DNA of 64,000 bases from Haliotis asinina (lineage: Eukaryota; Mollusca; Gastropoda; Lepetellida; Haliotidae), in contig NC_090283.1 in NCBI RefSeq assembly GCF_037392515.1, positions 39,758,249 through 39,822,248 of the forward strand, written 5' to 3'. The position numbers were made by a program, and so were the translations under genes. The notes beneath the pieces are model-generated. The model saw only the letters and a list, made by a program, of their open reading frames with translations. It searched no databases and was not told the origin of the DNA. Below, one piece after another: positions 14,691 to 26,089 of this stretch; the first letter of the stretch is position 1; each line of letters opens with the position of its first letter.

Positions 14691-14830
14691 TTACTGACAA
14701 TAAGACCCATCAAAGCAGAGAAAGAACAGAGTGTGTGAGCTTGCTTGTGTTTCGGAATATGCGCCTCGTACACGAGGCCCTTCTGTGTCCGGTTCAATCA
14801 CTTTCATCACATAACGTCACTGACACGAAA
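14691..14830. repeat. Dispersed repeat, copy 1 of a pair
   Basis: The sequence from TTACTGACAATAAGACC through TGTGTTTCGGAATATGCG to the CACTGACA block recurs at 15341-15500 in the same orientation, with substitutions and small indels. No coding or element ends were found. It may be an old duplication or an unrecognised element. Confidence 0.65.
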
Positions 14831-14924
14831 TAATAGGTGTGTATCTAAATGAACATGGTCGGTTGAAACAGCAACAGACTATAAGTCCTCACAGTAAAGT
14901 TGAGTTAGTGATTATTCTTTCACC

Positions 14925-14997
14925 TACGTGGCAGCGGTCTGTAAATAATCGAATCTCGACCAGACAATCCAAACATCAACAGTATGAGCATCGAGAG
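14925..14997 (-). mobile_element. SINE family 2 fragment
   Basis: Short antisense piece with GGCAGCGGTCTGTAAATAAT, a CCAGACAATCC block and the TGAGCATCGA block of family 2. Both ends are missing. Confidence 0.75.
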
Positions 14998-15340
14998 TGG
15001 CGAAGTGCAAAAACAGGTTCGGTCACAGCATCCCGCATAGAGTTACTTCCCTTTGACTGCAGCTCATTGGAACTGCCCCATAATCAAATCTGAGAAATAG
15101 AATGATTTTAACCTCTGGTGTCGCTGATATAACTTGTCATACTTGCTCTTGTTTTAAGTAGCTAGTGCATGTGTTGGTCACTGCAGAATAAATAATACCA
15201 TTAAACAAGCAGAAACTGCTGTCATTTTTCTTTTCTTTAGTCATTCCCGTGTCTGTGTAGTGTTACAGCATATATTTAGAATCTGCCATTTCCGCTTCAC
15301 TACACCCCAATATTGTTCAAGTGTAGATTTCAAAAACTTC

Positions 15341-15500
15341 TTACTGACAATAAAACCTAGCTAATCAGAGAAACAAAAGATTCTGTGAACTTGATTGTGT
15401 TTCGGAATATGCGTCTCGCCACGTACACGAGGACATTCTATGTCCGCTTCAATCACTTTCACCACACCTCGTCACTGACATCAAATGTGACGTGTGTGGA
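15341..15500. repeat. Dispersed repeat, copy 2 of a pair
   Basis: Second copy of the repeat at 14691-14830, about 650 bp away, sharing TTACTGACAATAAAACC, TGTGTTTCGGAATATGCG and CAATCACTTTCA blocks. Confidence 0.65.
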
Positions 15501-15927
15501 TTCACAACGACAATAATTTCATCACAAACTGTTAATGTGAGGATTTAAAACACTTACATTACGTAGTAGAAACCAAATATGGTAATATATTCACGATCTG
15601 GAATAATTTTGGATGAATTTGTGCATTCACTTATTTGTTGTAACAATGTCCAGACACGTATGAAATGTATGATAAACTGGTTAACTACTGCAGAATAATA
15701 ATCATAACAATAGTCACGTCTGGATACAAAATGTTTGTAACATCCTACAGAATCGAGTCAAGTAGAAAAACAACACATTTAGCTGACCTCGTTACATTCT
15801 TGTACACAACAAACAGCCCATGGACAGACAACTTATACGTCCGCCTCAATCACTACAGTTACATTTGACAGTATAAATAAATAAGTCACATTTACATGTT
15901 TACACAATGTCATGGTTATTTCATTGT

Positions 15928-16601
15928 CTAATTCAAGGCGTCAGAGATAAGTGACTTCTTGGTGTCAGTCATGGGGATGTCTACCCCACTTATCACCTTC
16001 ATGTTGACTGTGTAGAGATCTCGCCGACCAGCACCAAACACGGGAAGAAGAGACTCCCTCCACTCAACATCCACCTTGGCTAAAACAACCTCTCTGTCCA
16101 GGTCGATGAAGGCGAGTCTCCCCCTCCCCACATCCAACACAACGCCATAGTGGAGGGTGGCCTGTGTGCCGGGTGTGTTAGACATTGTGTTATTGTAACA
16201 CATCCCCTTCTCCCCCTGCTGACACACGATGGTACAGAGACTCCCCCGGTGTGTGTCACAGCTCCATACACTGACACACCAGGAGCGGGGCTGTAGACAA
16301 ACATACCTCTCACTGTCCAGCTGACTCTCCTCCACCACACCCACCTCCAGGACAAGCCACCCCAACCCTCCATCCACCACACCCACCCTAGAGTGTGTCT
16401 CCCAGTATTGTGGGGTGTGTGGGCCAGGGGAGGATGGTGGAGGAAGGGGGATGGAGGTGGAGGCACATGTACCCCGATATTTCCGTAACCTGCCGCTGTG
16501 TCTGTGTTGTGTGGTGGGCGGCGAGTTGACCAGCTCACCGTCTGTAGTTACGTGGCACCAGTCTGTGTTGGCTCGAGCAGCGTCCAGTTGTATTTGAGGA
16601 C
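15928..16601 (-). CDS. TRIM-like gene, last coding exon (B30.2/SPRY)
   Basis: Last exon of the TRIM-type gene whose RING exon is at 23632-24671. It follows the splice acceptor ATATTTCCAG, so the frame upstream of 16601 on this strand is intron. It encodes about residues 383-606 and the stop. The sequence has the look of a B30.2/SPRY domain: a first part with GPQIQLDAA, the QYWETHSRVGVV core, RSWCVSVW, a GVVLDVGRGRLAFIDLDRE segment and a KVDVEWRESLLPVFGAG C-terminal strand. SPRY domains bind target proteins. The exon takes over phase 1 from the exon at 22794-22842 (a single G completes the GGT codon). Intron size before it is about 6.2 kb. A dead copy is at 30680-31176. Confidence 0.85.
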
Positions 16602-17760
16602 CTGGAAATATACATTTTGTTTTACAGTTTAACAAATTTCCCGACTTCAAACAACAAATTAGACATTTTAATGTCAACCTCGTTTCCATGTTTACAAAAC
16701 AGCGCACTGAATATCGGCTGCCATTTTCGTCTGTGTGTGAATTGTGTCATAACTGTGATATAAATAGATATTATAACGCTGTGAATATATGTATGGGTAT
16801 TCTAAATTTTTTTCATACAATTTTACATTGACTGACAATGAAATAAACTCTCCATGAAACATTTTGTAAGAAATTGTTAGTTGAGCTGGTTTGTTGTCTG
16901 TAGTCAGAAATTGACACTTGCCGTCTGAAAACACATTTGTATAAACTTCCCATCATGATGAAACTATCATTGTTTGTATTCTAAACTCTTCTTATACGAT
17001 TTAGTAAACAATAAGACTGACAAAGTAGTTGTTTGCCGATATTTGAGTGTTCAACAGCCACAGTATCATCAGGTAACTTCTACGTCAGCTTCAATCAATC
17101 ACTAACCACAGCCTGAACACAGTCGCTTGGCGGGACACAGGTTGTCACGTTATGTGTATTGGCTGTGACATGTATTCTCTCATGTTTGTTTTTATAACAC
17201 TGTTCTCAAACTTGTCAGTTTCAGATATGATTAACTCTTTAGCTACAGTTTCAGAAAGAAATAAAACATGAACGTGTACTTTGAAACAAGTTTTGACTTT
17301 GGTAGGGAGTAAACATTCATCTTTAACGATGTCGCATGAATCATCTTTCCTTCACAGACAGTATCTGAAATCAGGGATAGTCTACAGTCTTCTATTCTCT
17401 GAAAAACAGTCAAACACGTTTACTCATTTCAGTGAATATTCAATTCAACATGTAAAACCTAGAATTTTCGAATAACGATCAAGCACTTCCAAGTACTGTC
17501 ACCTTTCAGTAAACTGTATTATCTGCCGTCTAGCTGAGCTACATATATTCGCATCTTATTATTATAATTGTAGGCTTTCATCTTACACATTTCACTGATA
17601 TTAAACTAAATGATACAGATGGAATTTGATAAGTTTATGAAGAACAGTTAACATTATAGCTGAGAATTAAATCCTATTATATGGCCTCATGTAAGAATGT
17701 CGAGTTTTCATTGGTCCACTTGACTCTGATAAAACACCATGTACATCCATCACGATCCGC

Positions 17761-17793
17761 CAGCGGGAGTATACGACTTTTATACTCCCGCTG
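17761..17793. other. Perfect 13-bp hairpin in TRIM intron
   Basis: CAGCGGGAGTATA and its exact reverse complement TATACTCCCGCTG flank a 7-base loop CGACTTT. It lies in an approximately 830-bp stretch (17080-17910) that is absent from the duplicate at 31640-31730. The stretch is therefore either an insertion in this copy or a deletion in the other. Confidence 0.6.
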
Positions 17794-18214
17794 CGAAAGT
17801 CATATCCTCCCGTTACACCTTGGTGACGACGTGAGAAGTGAGAATCGGGGAATACAACCTTACGAGGGACTGATAAAACCCCGTATTTCCCGAGACACGA
17901 TGTGATAACTTATATTGCTAAAGATAATTTGCAAATTTTCTGTGTCGGGCCGTTGGTAAAAGTAGAACCCCTTTGAACTAAACAGAGCCAGTTAAGTTAG
18001 AGAATAGACAGTGAGTATCGATGGTCAGATAGACCGTCCGTTTGCTTGTGACATGATCCTCCAGTTGTCTGTGAGCAAAATCCCGGCATGTGTTTCTGTT
18101 TATTGTAGTTCTCTTTTACTACCAGTTGATGTAATATCTCCGTTTATTGTTTCCTATTAAACTCAACAAGAAGAGGATTAGTTTCCACTGAATATATGTT
18201 TGACTGGTTCACTG

Positions 18215-18411
18215 TTGTTTAATGCCGCAATCATCAATCTTTCAGTAACATGGCGGTGGTCTGTACATAATCAAGACTGGACCAGAGAATCCGGTGATCA
18301 ACATGATGAGCACAGTCAGGGAACCTGACCGCCCTGTACCATTAGTCAGTCGCCTTTTTACGACAAGCGTGCACTACTAAAGATCGATTTTAACCCGGAT
18401 CGTCATGGGCA
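18215..18411 (-). mobile_element. SINE family 2, shared with the duplicate copy
   Basis: Antisense copy with GGCGGTGGTCTGTACATAAT, a CCAGAGAATCC block, the GTCAGTCGCC block and a 5' end near AACCCGGATC. The same element, in the same place, occurs at 31993-32200 in the duplicated segment, so it was inserted before the duplication. Confidence 0.85.
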
Positions 18412-19012
18412 TAGTAGCATATGACATGTTTGGCTTTTCTACCCTACGAACGTTTATACGTCCTCGAACGCTTTTGGACGTGAAGTGATGGCACCGTGTG
18501 AGCCGATTTCTAACTGTGGACGGGGACACCATTAAGCATTACTCCAGATGTTGACATCGACAACAACAATGACGTTCAATTCCACTTTGAAACACGTGGA
18601 GAAACCGTTTATGACCTGAAAGTGCAACACATTGTTAAGTAACTACATTACACCACAGATAAAGAATTCAACACCAAAGACGTCATCTCTCAGAGCAGCA
18701 AACAATAGGAGCCCCATTCCTTTTGATCCTGTCTAGTGAATGCGATATTTGACACCACTGATCGATGTTATGAGCAACTCTCATTTTAAATGCCAAATGT
18801 CATCTGATTACAAGCTATGCAAGGATAGCGTTATGTTTTTTCTCGGTAACTGTTTAAAAACGACAGCCAAGTAATGACGTATACGATAAATAGGACGGTT
18901 CCTAAGTCATATGAAATATGTTTTAGCTTTCAACCCTTAAAATATCTCCTTTAACCACGCCATGCGATCTGAGATACAAACTCATGAAAGCACACAATAT
19001 CTTTTCTACTTA

Positions 19013-19184
19013 GTGGGGCGGTGGGGTAGCCTAGAGATTACAATGTTGATTCGTTACACTGAAGACCGGTCTTTGATTCCTCAGATGGGTACAACGTGTG
19101 AAACCCAATTCTGGTGTTCCCCGTTGTTATGTTGCTTGAATAGTGCTACAAGCTGTGTCAAATCATACTAACCCACTCACTCTA
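19013..19184 (+). mobile_element. tRNA-derived SINE (family 1), shared with duplicate
   Basis: Starts GGGGCGGTGGGGTAGCCTAG (A-box region). A weak B box follows at GGTCTTTGATTCC, then GTGTGAAACCCAATTCTGGT, a decayed GTTGCTTGAATAGTGCTAC block and a CCCACTCACTC tail. The orthologous copy sits at 32938-33100 in the duplicate, with a better preserved tail, so this insertion predates the duplication. Confidence 0.88.
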
Positions 19185-19889
19185 CACTCTACACAGCATA
19201 TTAAAGTCGAAATAGATCGGCAGTTGTGAATGTAAACATGCGTCTGTGTTTCTGTCATCTGAATCACGAATACACTGACAATATGTTGGATTGTTGGGTG
19301 AAGGCCATTTTGCTTAGGAGTGTAAGTAAGAAATCCAGCTAAGCTTCTCAAGTATAAAGATGAAGACCCTTTTGCACTTACCATATATTCAACTCCAACA
19401 GTTATCAATGATCAAACCATCCAGTCGTGAGTACTCGTTCCAGTGTCGTATAAATGATCTCAGGAAATATGAAGTGTGATCAACGATCTAAAAGAGTTAT
19501 TGTTGAAAAATCGAAAGCAGATGCCTTAGATTTCAATGGTCTTCTCTCAGAAGCGTTGCTTTACTTGATGTCTGATAATCAGTGATAATAGAATATGTAT
19601 ATGTACCATCTTCAAGAAATGCAGATAAATCTACAACCCAACACAGCGTTGTTTCTTTAAATCATATAGGGTATGTCTGTAGACCCAGAGCCATTCCAGT
19701 ATTTATAGAGCTAAGAATACCACAACCCACAGAGCCTTGTACTCTCGCGGCGATAGTATTGCAAGATTGCTAGAATCAGCGTAAAATACAATTCACTTTC
19801 TCAAACGGTGTTGAAAGGAATGACCATCACACCACAGTAGTGTGTATTCAGGGAATTCAGTAGCAGCGGGTACATCATCGCGTGTACAG

Positions 19890-20600
19890 CGCGCCCAGAA
19901 CAGCATCCTGTGTAGAGCATCCATGTAGAGCATCTTGTGTAGAACATCCTGTGTAGAGCATCGTGTGTAGAATATCCTGTGTACAGTATTCCCTGTACAC
20001 CATCCTGTGTATTGCATCCTGTGTATAGCATTCTGTGTGTACAGCACCCTGTACATGGAATCCTGTGTACAACATCCTGTATAGGGCATACTGTGTACAG
20101 AATCCCGTGTACATCATCCTGTCTACAGCATACTGTCTATAGCGTCCCGTCTGCAGCCTGTTGTTGGCAGGACGCCTACTACAGCATCCCGTGTACAACA
20201 TACTGCGTACAGAATCCCATGTACAGCATCCTGTGTGCAGTATCCCATGTACAGCATCCCGTGTACAGCATACCGTGTACAACATCCTGTGTACAGCATC
20301 CTAAGTACAGCATCCTATGTACAGCATCCTATGTTCAGCAAGCTGACTACAGCATCCTATGTACAGCATCCTGTGTTCAGCATCCCTTGTCCAGCATCCC
20401 GTATACAGCATCCCGTGTACAGCATCCCGTGTACAACATCCTGTGTACAGCATCCTAAGTACAGCATCCTATGCACAGCATCCCGTGTACAGCATCCCAT
20501 ATACAGCATCCTATGTTCAGCAAGCTGACTACGGCATCCTATGTACAGCAATCATTGTAGGACATCCTGCGTACAGCACCCTCTAAACTGTATATTTGTA
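19890..20600. repeat. 15-bp minisatellite in TRIM intron
   Basis: About 45 degenerate copies of a 15-bp unit close to GTACAGCATCCYGTG. Because 15 is a multiple of 3, several frames stay open on both strands and give repeats such as YSIPC/VQHPV. These have no other coding feature and I do not call them genes. The whole block, with about 900 bp from 19720 to 20640, is missing from the duplicate near 33600. The minisatellite therefore grew or arrived after duplication, or was lost from the other copy. Confidence 0.93.
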
Positions 20601-20767
20601 TAGCATACCGTCTACAGCACGAACACTACAGTTGGTGTTTAAACGGCAGTCATTGACCAATCATTTTTATGAATGGTCGGTTGGTTTGTGGTTAACGGTG
20701 CACTCAGAAATATTCCAACAGATGCGTTTCTTTTGCTCTCAGTAAATAATTTACAGTAGCAAAGGAA

Positions 20768-21003
20768 TGAGTGAATGAGTCTAGTTTTACACCATAATCG
20801 GTAACATTTCAGTTGTGTGGCCACGGTTATAATTACTCGAGGCAGGGCCAGACAATTCAGTGATCAACATCATGAGCATCGATCTATGCAACTAGGGTAA
20901 GATGATATATTTCCACCGAGGAGCTTAAAAACCCGATCTTGCTAGTTGCCTCTTACGACAAACTTGGGTTACTGAAGACCGATTCTAAGCCAGAACTTCA
21001 CGC
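20768..21003 (-). mobile_element. SINE family 2, shared with the duplicate copy
   Basis: Antisense, nearly full-length, from GAGTGAATGAGTCTAGTTTT to about CAGAACTTCACGC. Contains CAGACAATTCAGTGATCAAC and the CTCTTACGACAA block. The counterpart in the duplicate is at 33750-33930, with a 5'-end deletion. Inserted before duplication. Confidence 0.85.
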
Positions 21004-21180
21004 ATATATGTGAAGTGGAGACAACGGCGCTTCATTAACAGTTTAGACAGTTTGAATCTGATTGTACTTACACCGCAGAGTCACCGGCGTCATCGTCCCT
21101 GTTTTACGTCTACAGCTTTCACACCCAGCATCTGCAACATGCATCCTCGCTACACATGGAAGAATCACAGAAAGAACAGA

Positions 21181-21432
21181 GTGAGTGAGTTTAGTTTTAC
21201 GCCGCACTCAGCACCATTCGAGCTATATGGCAGCGGTCTGTAAGTAATCGAATCTGGACCAGATAATCCACAGATCATGAGCATCGATCTGAGCAATTGG
21301 GAACCGATGACGAGTGTCAATCAAGCTTGACCAGCCATCCCGTTAGTCGCCTCTTACGACAAGCACAGTAGCCTTTTATGGCAAGCATGGGTTGCTGAAG
21401 GCCTATTCTACCCAGGGACCTTCACGGGTCCA
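21181..21432 (-). mobile_element. SINE family 2, full-length, copy-specific
   Basis: The best-preserved antisense copy, about 252 bp, from GTGAGTGAGTTTAGTTTTAC to GGACCTTCACGGGTC. It is flanked by CACAGAAAGAA on the left and CACAGAAAAGA on the right, a probable target duplication. The duplicated segment has the uninterrupted site TCACAGAAAGAAGACG near 33934, so this insertion happened after the segmental duplication. Confidence 0.9.
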
Positions 21433-22793
21433 CAGAAAAGAGACGTACTAAAACTAAATTGGATTTTAAGAATGAAAGTTGGGTACGGCTCTATTGAGAA
21501 CACCATACCATCTATCAACACAAAGCTCAGTCTGTTAAGTTTCCGAAATGGGTTTTACTGGCCAACTGCAATTCGACTTGCTATTCAGCTGCCGTCCATT
21601 TCTAAATGGTGCCGATGATGTATAAGATTATTAAATGCATTCTTATCAAAATATACGTAAAAGCTATCCATATCATGTTATATGACTGCGTCCTTTTGCT
21701 TTGTCCCTTTGAAATATTCATGAACACTACTCCTGTCTCAACATTGCTTCATCTACCTCGAGTGGAATCTTTGTCTAACCTGGATCCTCCTGAAACATGT
21801 TACTTGAACACATCCAGCCTGATGAAGCAACAATAAGTCGCTCTGAAATTTCGTGTAAAGAATAAAAAGAAGTTATTATCCATAGAACGTGTCATGTATT
21901 CCTGTTCGTCCAACTTCTAAATGCCTTTCAAAAAAATAACAAACTGTCTCCATCCAATTGTTGTACTGATAACACAGTAAGCTCCAGAACCATGTGTAGA
22001 CTTTTATCTACCAGACCTACATTTGTCATTAGCCTTTGAAGCACTACCAAAGTATGCAGACACCATGTCGAATGGGTGAGGTTTTTCAGTGCGATAAATT
22101 GCCCTTAATTCTGAAATTTCTAGTAGAGAATAGTCTTTAACTTGTAAGCATTAATTATCTAACGATGTTAATGAAGCAACATTAGAACAAAATGAAGTTG
22201 TCTGTTGAGTCTAAATAGGATGACTTCCAGATGGATGTCTGGAAGATGAGGAAACTGGTCACTGGCCTCCATGACACCGACGAATAACCACAGAGCCATA
22301 GAAATGCTGAATAGAAGCACTTTCCATCAGTAATCTGAATGATGAGTCATAAATGTGTCTTGAATAACTAAACTCATGTAGTGGTAGCAGTTAGAGCCTG
22401 TGCTGGAGATTAGAGGATTATAGAGACAACTGAGTCCTGTGATCCCAAAACATGGGAGGGTCGACCATACCTGGCGAGATGGCTTACAATCCTCAGAGAA
22501 TTTAAGGCTGAAGATACTCTAGGCTTTACAATCGGTGATTATAGGCTTTATCACCTGAAGTAGACGATCGCTATCTTCTCGAACCTGTCAAGTATCATTA
22601 AGCTCGTTTCGCGAAAATCATGGAAGCTTTTACATGCGATTTCTGTCTAAAACTGGGAGTCAAATCATTGGTGAAAACAACAATCGTTGTCATTTCGACA
22701 TCTGGGATGTGTCAAGGTGATGTGTTTCTTTTAGCGCTGGTGTAGGTCAGACAGTTCTCGTAAAGTTGTTTCCTATTTCAGTGTTTTACTTAC

Positions 22794-22842
22794 CAAAACG
22801 TGGCATTGCTGTTGGATCGTTAGGAACCTCCAAGAACTCCAG
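22794..22842 (-). CDS. TRIM-like gene, small linker exon
   Basis: A 49-bp exon between acceptor TTCTTACAAG and donor GTAAGTA. It encodes LEFLEVPNDPTAMPRF plus the first base of the next glycine codon. It links the coiled-coil part to the SPRY exon with phases 0 in and 1 out, matching both neighbours exactly. In the duplicate (34690-34732) the acceptor AG has changed to AC and the reading frame soon meets a stop. Confidence 0.75.
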
Positions 22843-23034
22843 CTTGTAAGAAAAGGATATACATTAATGTCGCAATTCAAAATTGAAAGAGCAGTAGGTT
22901 TGTTTAAACTTCAAACATCAGTTTTGTGTACAGACAATAATAGCATATTTCGCTGTTGATCGCAAATTGTTAATATTGATTACTAAGGAAGAAACGAGAC
23001 ACATAGGCATGTGCAGTCATTACGAAGTACTTAC

Positions 23035-23093
23035 ATGCTCGTGTTTGCTGTCAGCATCTGTTAGATGACTGCCGTCTGTCTGTGTTCCATTGT
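23035..23093 (-). CDS. TRIM-like gene, small linker exon
   Basis: A 59-bp exon between acceptor TTATTTTACAG and donor GTAAGTAC. With the single G carried over from the RING exon it encodes DNGTQTDGSHLTDADSKHEH, a polar linker, ending in phase 0. The duplicate has the same exon and splice sites at 35248-35306, but with an in-frame TAA near its end. Confidence 0.78.
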
Positions 23094-23529
23094 CTGTAAA
23101 ATAACCAACAACTGTTACAAATCAAATTGTCTACGCCTAACTGAATTGTTGTAGAAAAGTCTTGGGACTGAACATGATCATATCACCATAAAGTGACACT
23201 CGACTGAAGAATTCACAAAAAGGTCATCACATTTTCACTCTCTCTCTATACTATAACCCAAAAAAGGTATGGGAACACCCTAGGCTTTGATAACACGAAG
23301 CTTTTACTCAAAAATGATGCTTTTTTTGACGACAATGTATTATTTCACCTAAACTCGACGAATACCGAATGAGTTGCTTCTCTACATGTTCTAACATGCT
23401 CTTTGAAGTGCTCATGAAACACACAAAAAGATTCATTTACATTTGAGAATAAATGAACCCAACACATTTAAGTTTATTAATGACTATTACCTTTGGTATT
23501 ACCGAGTGTGCTTGAGTTAGAGAGGGAGA

Positions 23530-23538
23530 GAGAGAAGG

Positions 23539-23570
<32 letters not shown>

Positions 23571-23622
23571 GGAGAGAGAGAGAGAAAGACAGAGAGAGTG
23601 TGTGTGTGCGTGTGTGTGTGTA
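23530..23622. repeat. (TA), (GA) and (GT) microsatellite beside a splice donor
   Basis: Consecutive AT, GA and GT dinucleotide runs. On the minus strand they begin about 10 bases inside the intron after the RING exon. The pseudogene copy has another microsatellite in the same place. Translation through it, in the long open frame that continues past the donor, gives HTHTHT and LSLS runs, which are intronic. Confidence 0.9.
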
Positions 23623-23631
23623 AGTAGGTAC

Positions 23632-24671
23632 CTGTTTGATCTGAGCCATATGCACTGATACACCCGAATTCCGAAATTTCGGATTTCAGTTTATCCAGCC
23701 CTCTCGTGTTGAAAGTGGCTACATGTGTCCTGAGCCTGTGTGGAGGTAGTGATGCAAGGTGCGTCTTCGTTGTGTCTTGTATTGAACTCTCCAGTGTTAG
23801 ATAGTCTGAGTTTGAAGCATATCTGAGTACTGTCTTGATGTAGTCTGAGGTCCACTTGCATCGTTCACTTTCACCTTCAGAGGTAACTTGCTTGGTGTGC
23901 AGACTTAACAGTTCCTGCTTCGTCTGGTTCTCAAGCTCGATGATCAGCTCCTTCTCTCTTTGGTCGAGTTTTGTCCGTAAGGAATGGAAAGTGTGGTGGA
24001 TGGCCTCCTTCAGATCACTGCTTGTCTTCTTTGTGTCATTTATGGCTTTACTGATGCTCTTCAGATATGTTTGGTGGGAAATACGATATGCAGACACGTT
24101 CTTCCCATGTTCTACTATCCGTCCTTTAGCAGCATCAGCAGCCTCATTTAAATCCCCAACATCATGGTCGGCATGCCCGCCAAGTCTGCATTTGGCACAG
24201 ATTAAACTGTTGCAGCTTTTATCAAAATATTCCAGAGGATAACGATTGTGTAGTTTACAAACTGACTCAACATACATACTTCCCAGTGTTGTATCCGTAA
24301 ATGTTTCCACAACATGTCGTCTGGTAGCATTAAAACGATTGTGCAAGTTCTGACAGTATTCACAGAGGAACTCTTCACACTCCTGACACCAGCACACAGC
24401 CTGGTTGCCGTCATCGTTTGTACAGAGGAGGTCGGTGCGACGATGTTTAACTGTCAGATGGAATATTTCCTTCTGTCTCACTGCATCCTTCTGGAGTGTT
24501 GTGTCTGTGAGTTTGACCTCGCTCTGACATGTAGAGCATGATATCACACAACCAGCTACAGATGTCACACATGCCTCACACACGGCGTGAAGACAGGGCA
24601 GTAGGTATGGGGCGGGTCCTTTCAGGGTAAACCTCTGCAGACAGACAGAACATTTGGAGAAGGCGTCCATT
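23632..24671 (-). CDS. TRIM-like E3 ubiquitin ligase, RING/B-box/coiled-coil exon
   Basis: First coding exon of the TRIM gene, starting at the ATG at 24670 directly after acceptor TTTGTTTCAG and ending at donor CAG/GTACCT. Residues 1-346. A C3HC4 RING uses C7, C10, C26, H28, C31, C34, C45 and C48. B-box 1 covers about 83-119 (C83, C93/C95/C98, C103, C106, H110, H119). B-box 2 covers about 138-169 (C138, H141, C153, C158, C161, H166, H169). A helical, coiled-coil-like region rich in K, E and Q covers about 175-290. The RING is expected to recruit an E2 enzyme and the coiled coil to dimerise (family knowledge). The open frame continues into the intron microsatellite, which is why the donor, not the next stop, sets the exon end. 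All zinc ligands seem present, unlike a decayed copy. Confidence 0.88.
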
Positions 24672-25176
24672 CTGAAACAAATAATATAGTTGTCTCTGTT
24701 CCATCGATTGCACTTCTCAGAAAGGGCATATTGATTCCAGGAAAATGCATACGCTCAACCGGAGTATTGATTAAACCTGCATTTGAATTAAATATTCATA
24801 GTCACCTTAACTGCTGTTACTGATTCATTTGGGCAATCAATCCATTTTTCTCCAGTCACAGTCAACAAACCACCCAAATATATTAAAAACAGCTTACAAC
24901 ATCAATGACACACATGTTCTAATTTTACTAAAAAAAGAAAACACACACACAAACAAACACGTTCTCCACGACGTCTGCATTCCTGAACAGCTGGAACATC
25001 TCTCTCCGCCACTGTTTCTTTCACTACTGGCAAACCGTGCGTTCTCACCAAAGACCTAGATGTCGATGTTGAAGCGTCAACTGTACATCACATAACATCT
25101 GCAGGCACAGATACCGTCTTGTCTGAGTCGTGAAGCCAATGTTTGTCAACCGATGGGATGTTCTGTCACTGCTGAA
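24672..25176. other. Intron or 5' flank of TRIM gene
   Basis: Between the RING exon acceptor and a SINE. The open frames are short and without features. The equivalent part of the duplicate is largely deleted. Confidence 0.5.
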
Positions 25177-25457
25177 CCGTGAAGGTCCGGTGTAGAATAG
25201 GCCTTCAGCAAACCCATGATTAACATAAAAGGTGACTATGCGTGTCGTAAGAAGTGACTAACGGGATTGAGTGGTCAGCCCCGCTGGCTTGGTTGACACA
25301 TGTCATCGGTTTCCAGTTGCGCAGATCGATGCTCATGCTGCTGATCACTGTATGATCGAAAAGTCGACTATTTACAAACCGCTGCCATATAGCTGACCAT
25401 TTGATCTCGTTAGTTGCCTTAGTTGCTGAAGGCCTGTTTTGCCGGACCTTCACGCGT
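25177..25457 (+). mobile_element. SINE family 2 with fold-back end
   Basis: Sense copy from CCGTGAAGGTCC through the CGGTTTCCAGTTGCGCAGAT and CCATATAGCTGA blocks to about 25408. There it joins an antisense 5' fragment (25409-25457) ending CCGGACCTTCACG. The two 5' ends form an inverted repeat of about 45 bases at the element borders. The usual 3' tail is missing. Confidence 0.8.
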
Positions 25458-26089
25458 TTGTAGTTTGACAAGGATTTTGCTACAGCATACGTAAGTTCAT
25501 CACCTTTATGTATCTCTTCTGGTTACTCAACACGTACACCTAACACCTTCTGCTTTCTCCAAATACAAACTACATTCAACATCTCAGTATCCCACACCAT
25601 AGCATTTTTTGACTGCATATATATTTAAGATATATTTATTTTGAAAAATGATTTCGCAAGTCAAGTTTTCAAAGGTATACTGTTGATATAAAATCCCTTC
25701 TGAAATCCGAATTATATGTTGCTGTAATCCGAGAGATATGAGCAGTCAGCGCAATGTATAAATTTCGAACACCAGTTCACAACTCATGTGTCAACATTAC
25801 TTGTAATAGGGTATTGTTCAATATGCCTTATACAGAATTTGTGTGTAAAAACTAATACCTTTATTTAGTAGAAGATGAATACCATGTTTTCTATAGAAAA
25901 GAATTACCTCATTACAGAAATAACGGTGGAATTGTGTTCTAAATTTCATTTAGCTCATTTGAATTTAAGGTTGTACGTTAGGTAAGCTTATATGTCGATA
26001 CGTTATTCAAAATAAGATCAAAAGGCCGACACTGGATATGTGACCTAAATATACTTTATCCAACAACTGTCCTACAGGCCATATAATAT

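Noticed and set aside
16602-16707. N-terminal 35 residues of the long SPRY frame
   Set aside because: Upstream of a clear acceptor (ATATTTCCAG) and therefore intron.
19979-20586. Overlapping open frames of up to 159 codons on both strands with YSIPC/VQHP-type repeats
   Set aside because: They lie wholly in a 15-bp minisatellite. A unit divisible by 3 keeps frames open by chance, and there is no other coding sign.
23477-23631. C-terminal extension of the RING exon frame through HTHT and LSLS runs
   Set aside because: It lies beyond a good GT donor and translates the intron microsatellite. Splicing to 23093 keeps phase with the downstream exons.
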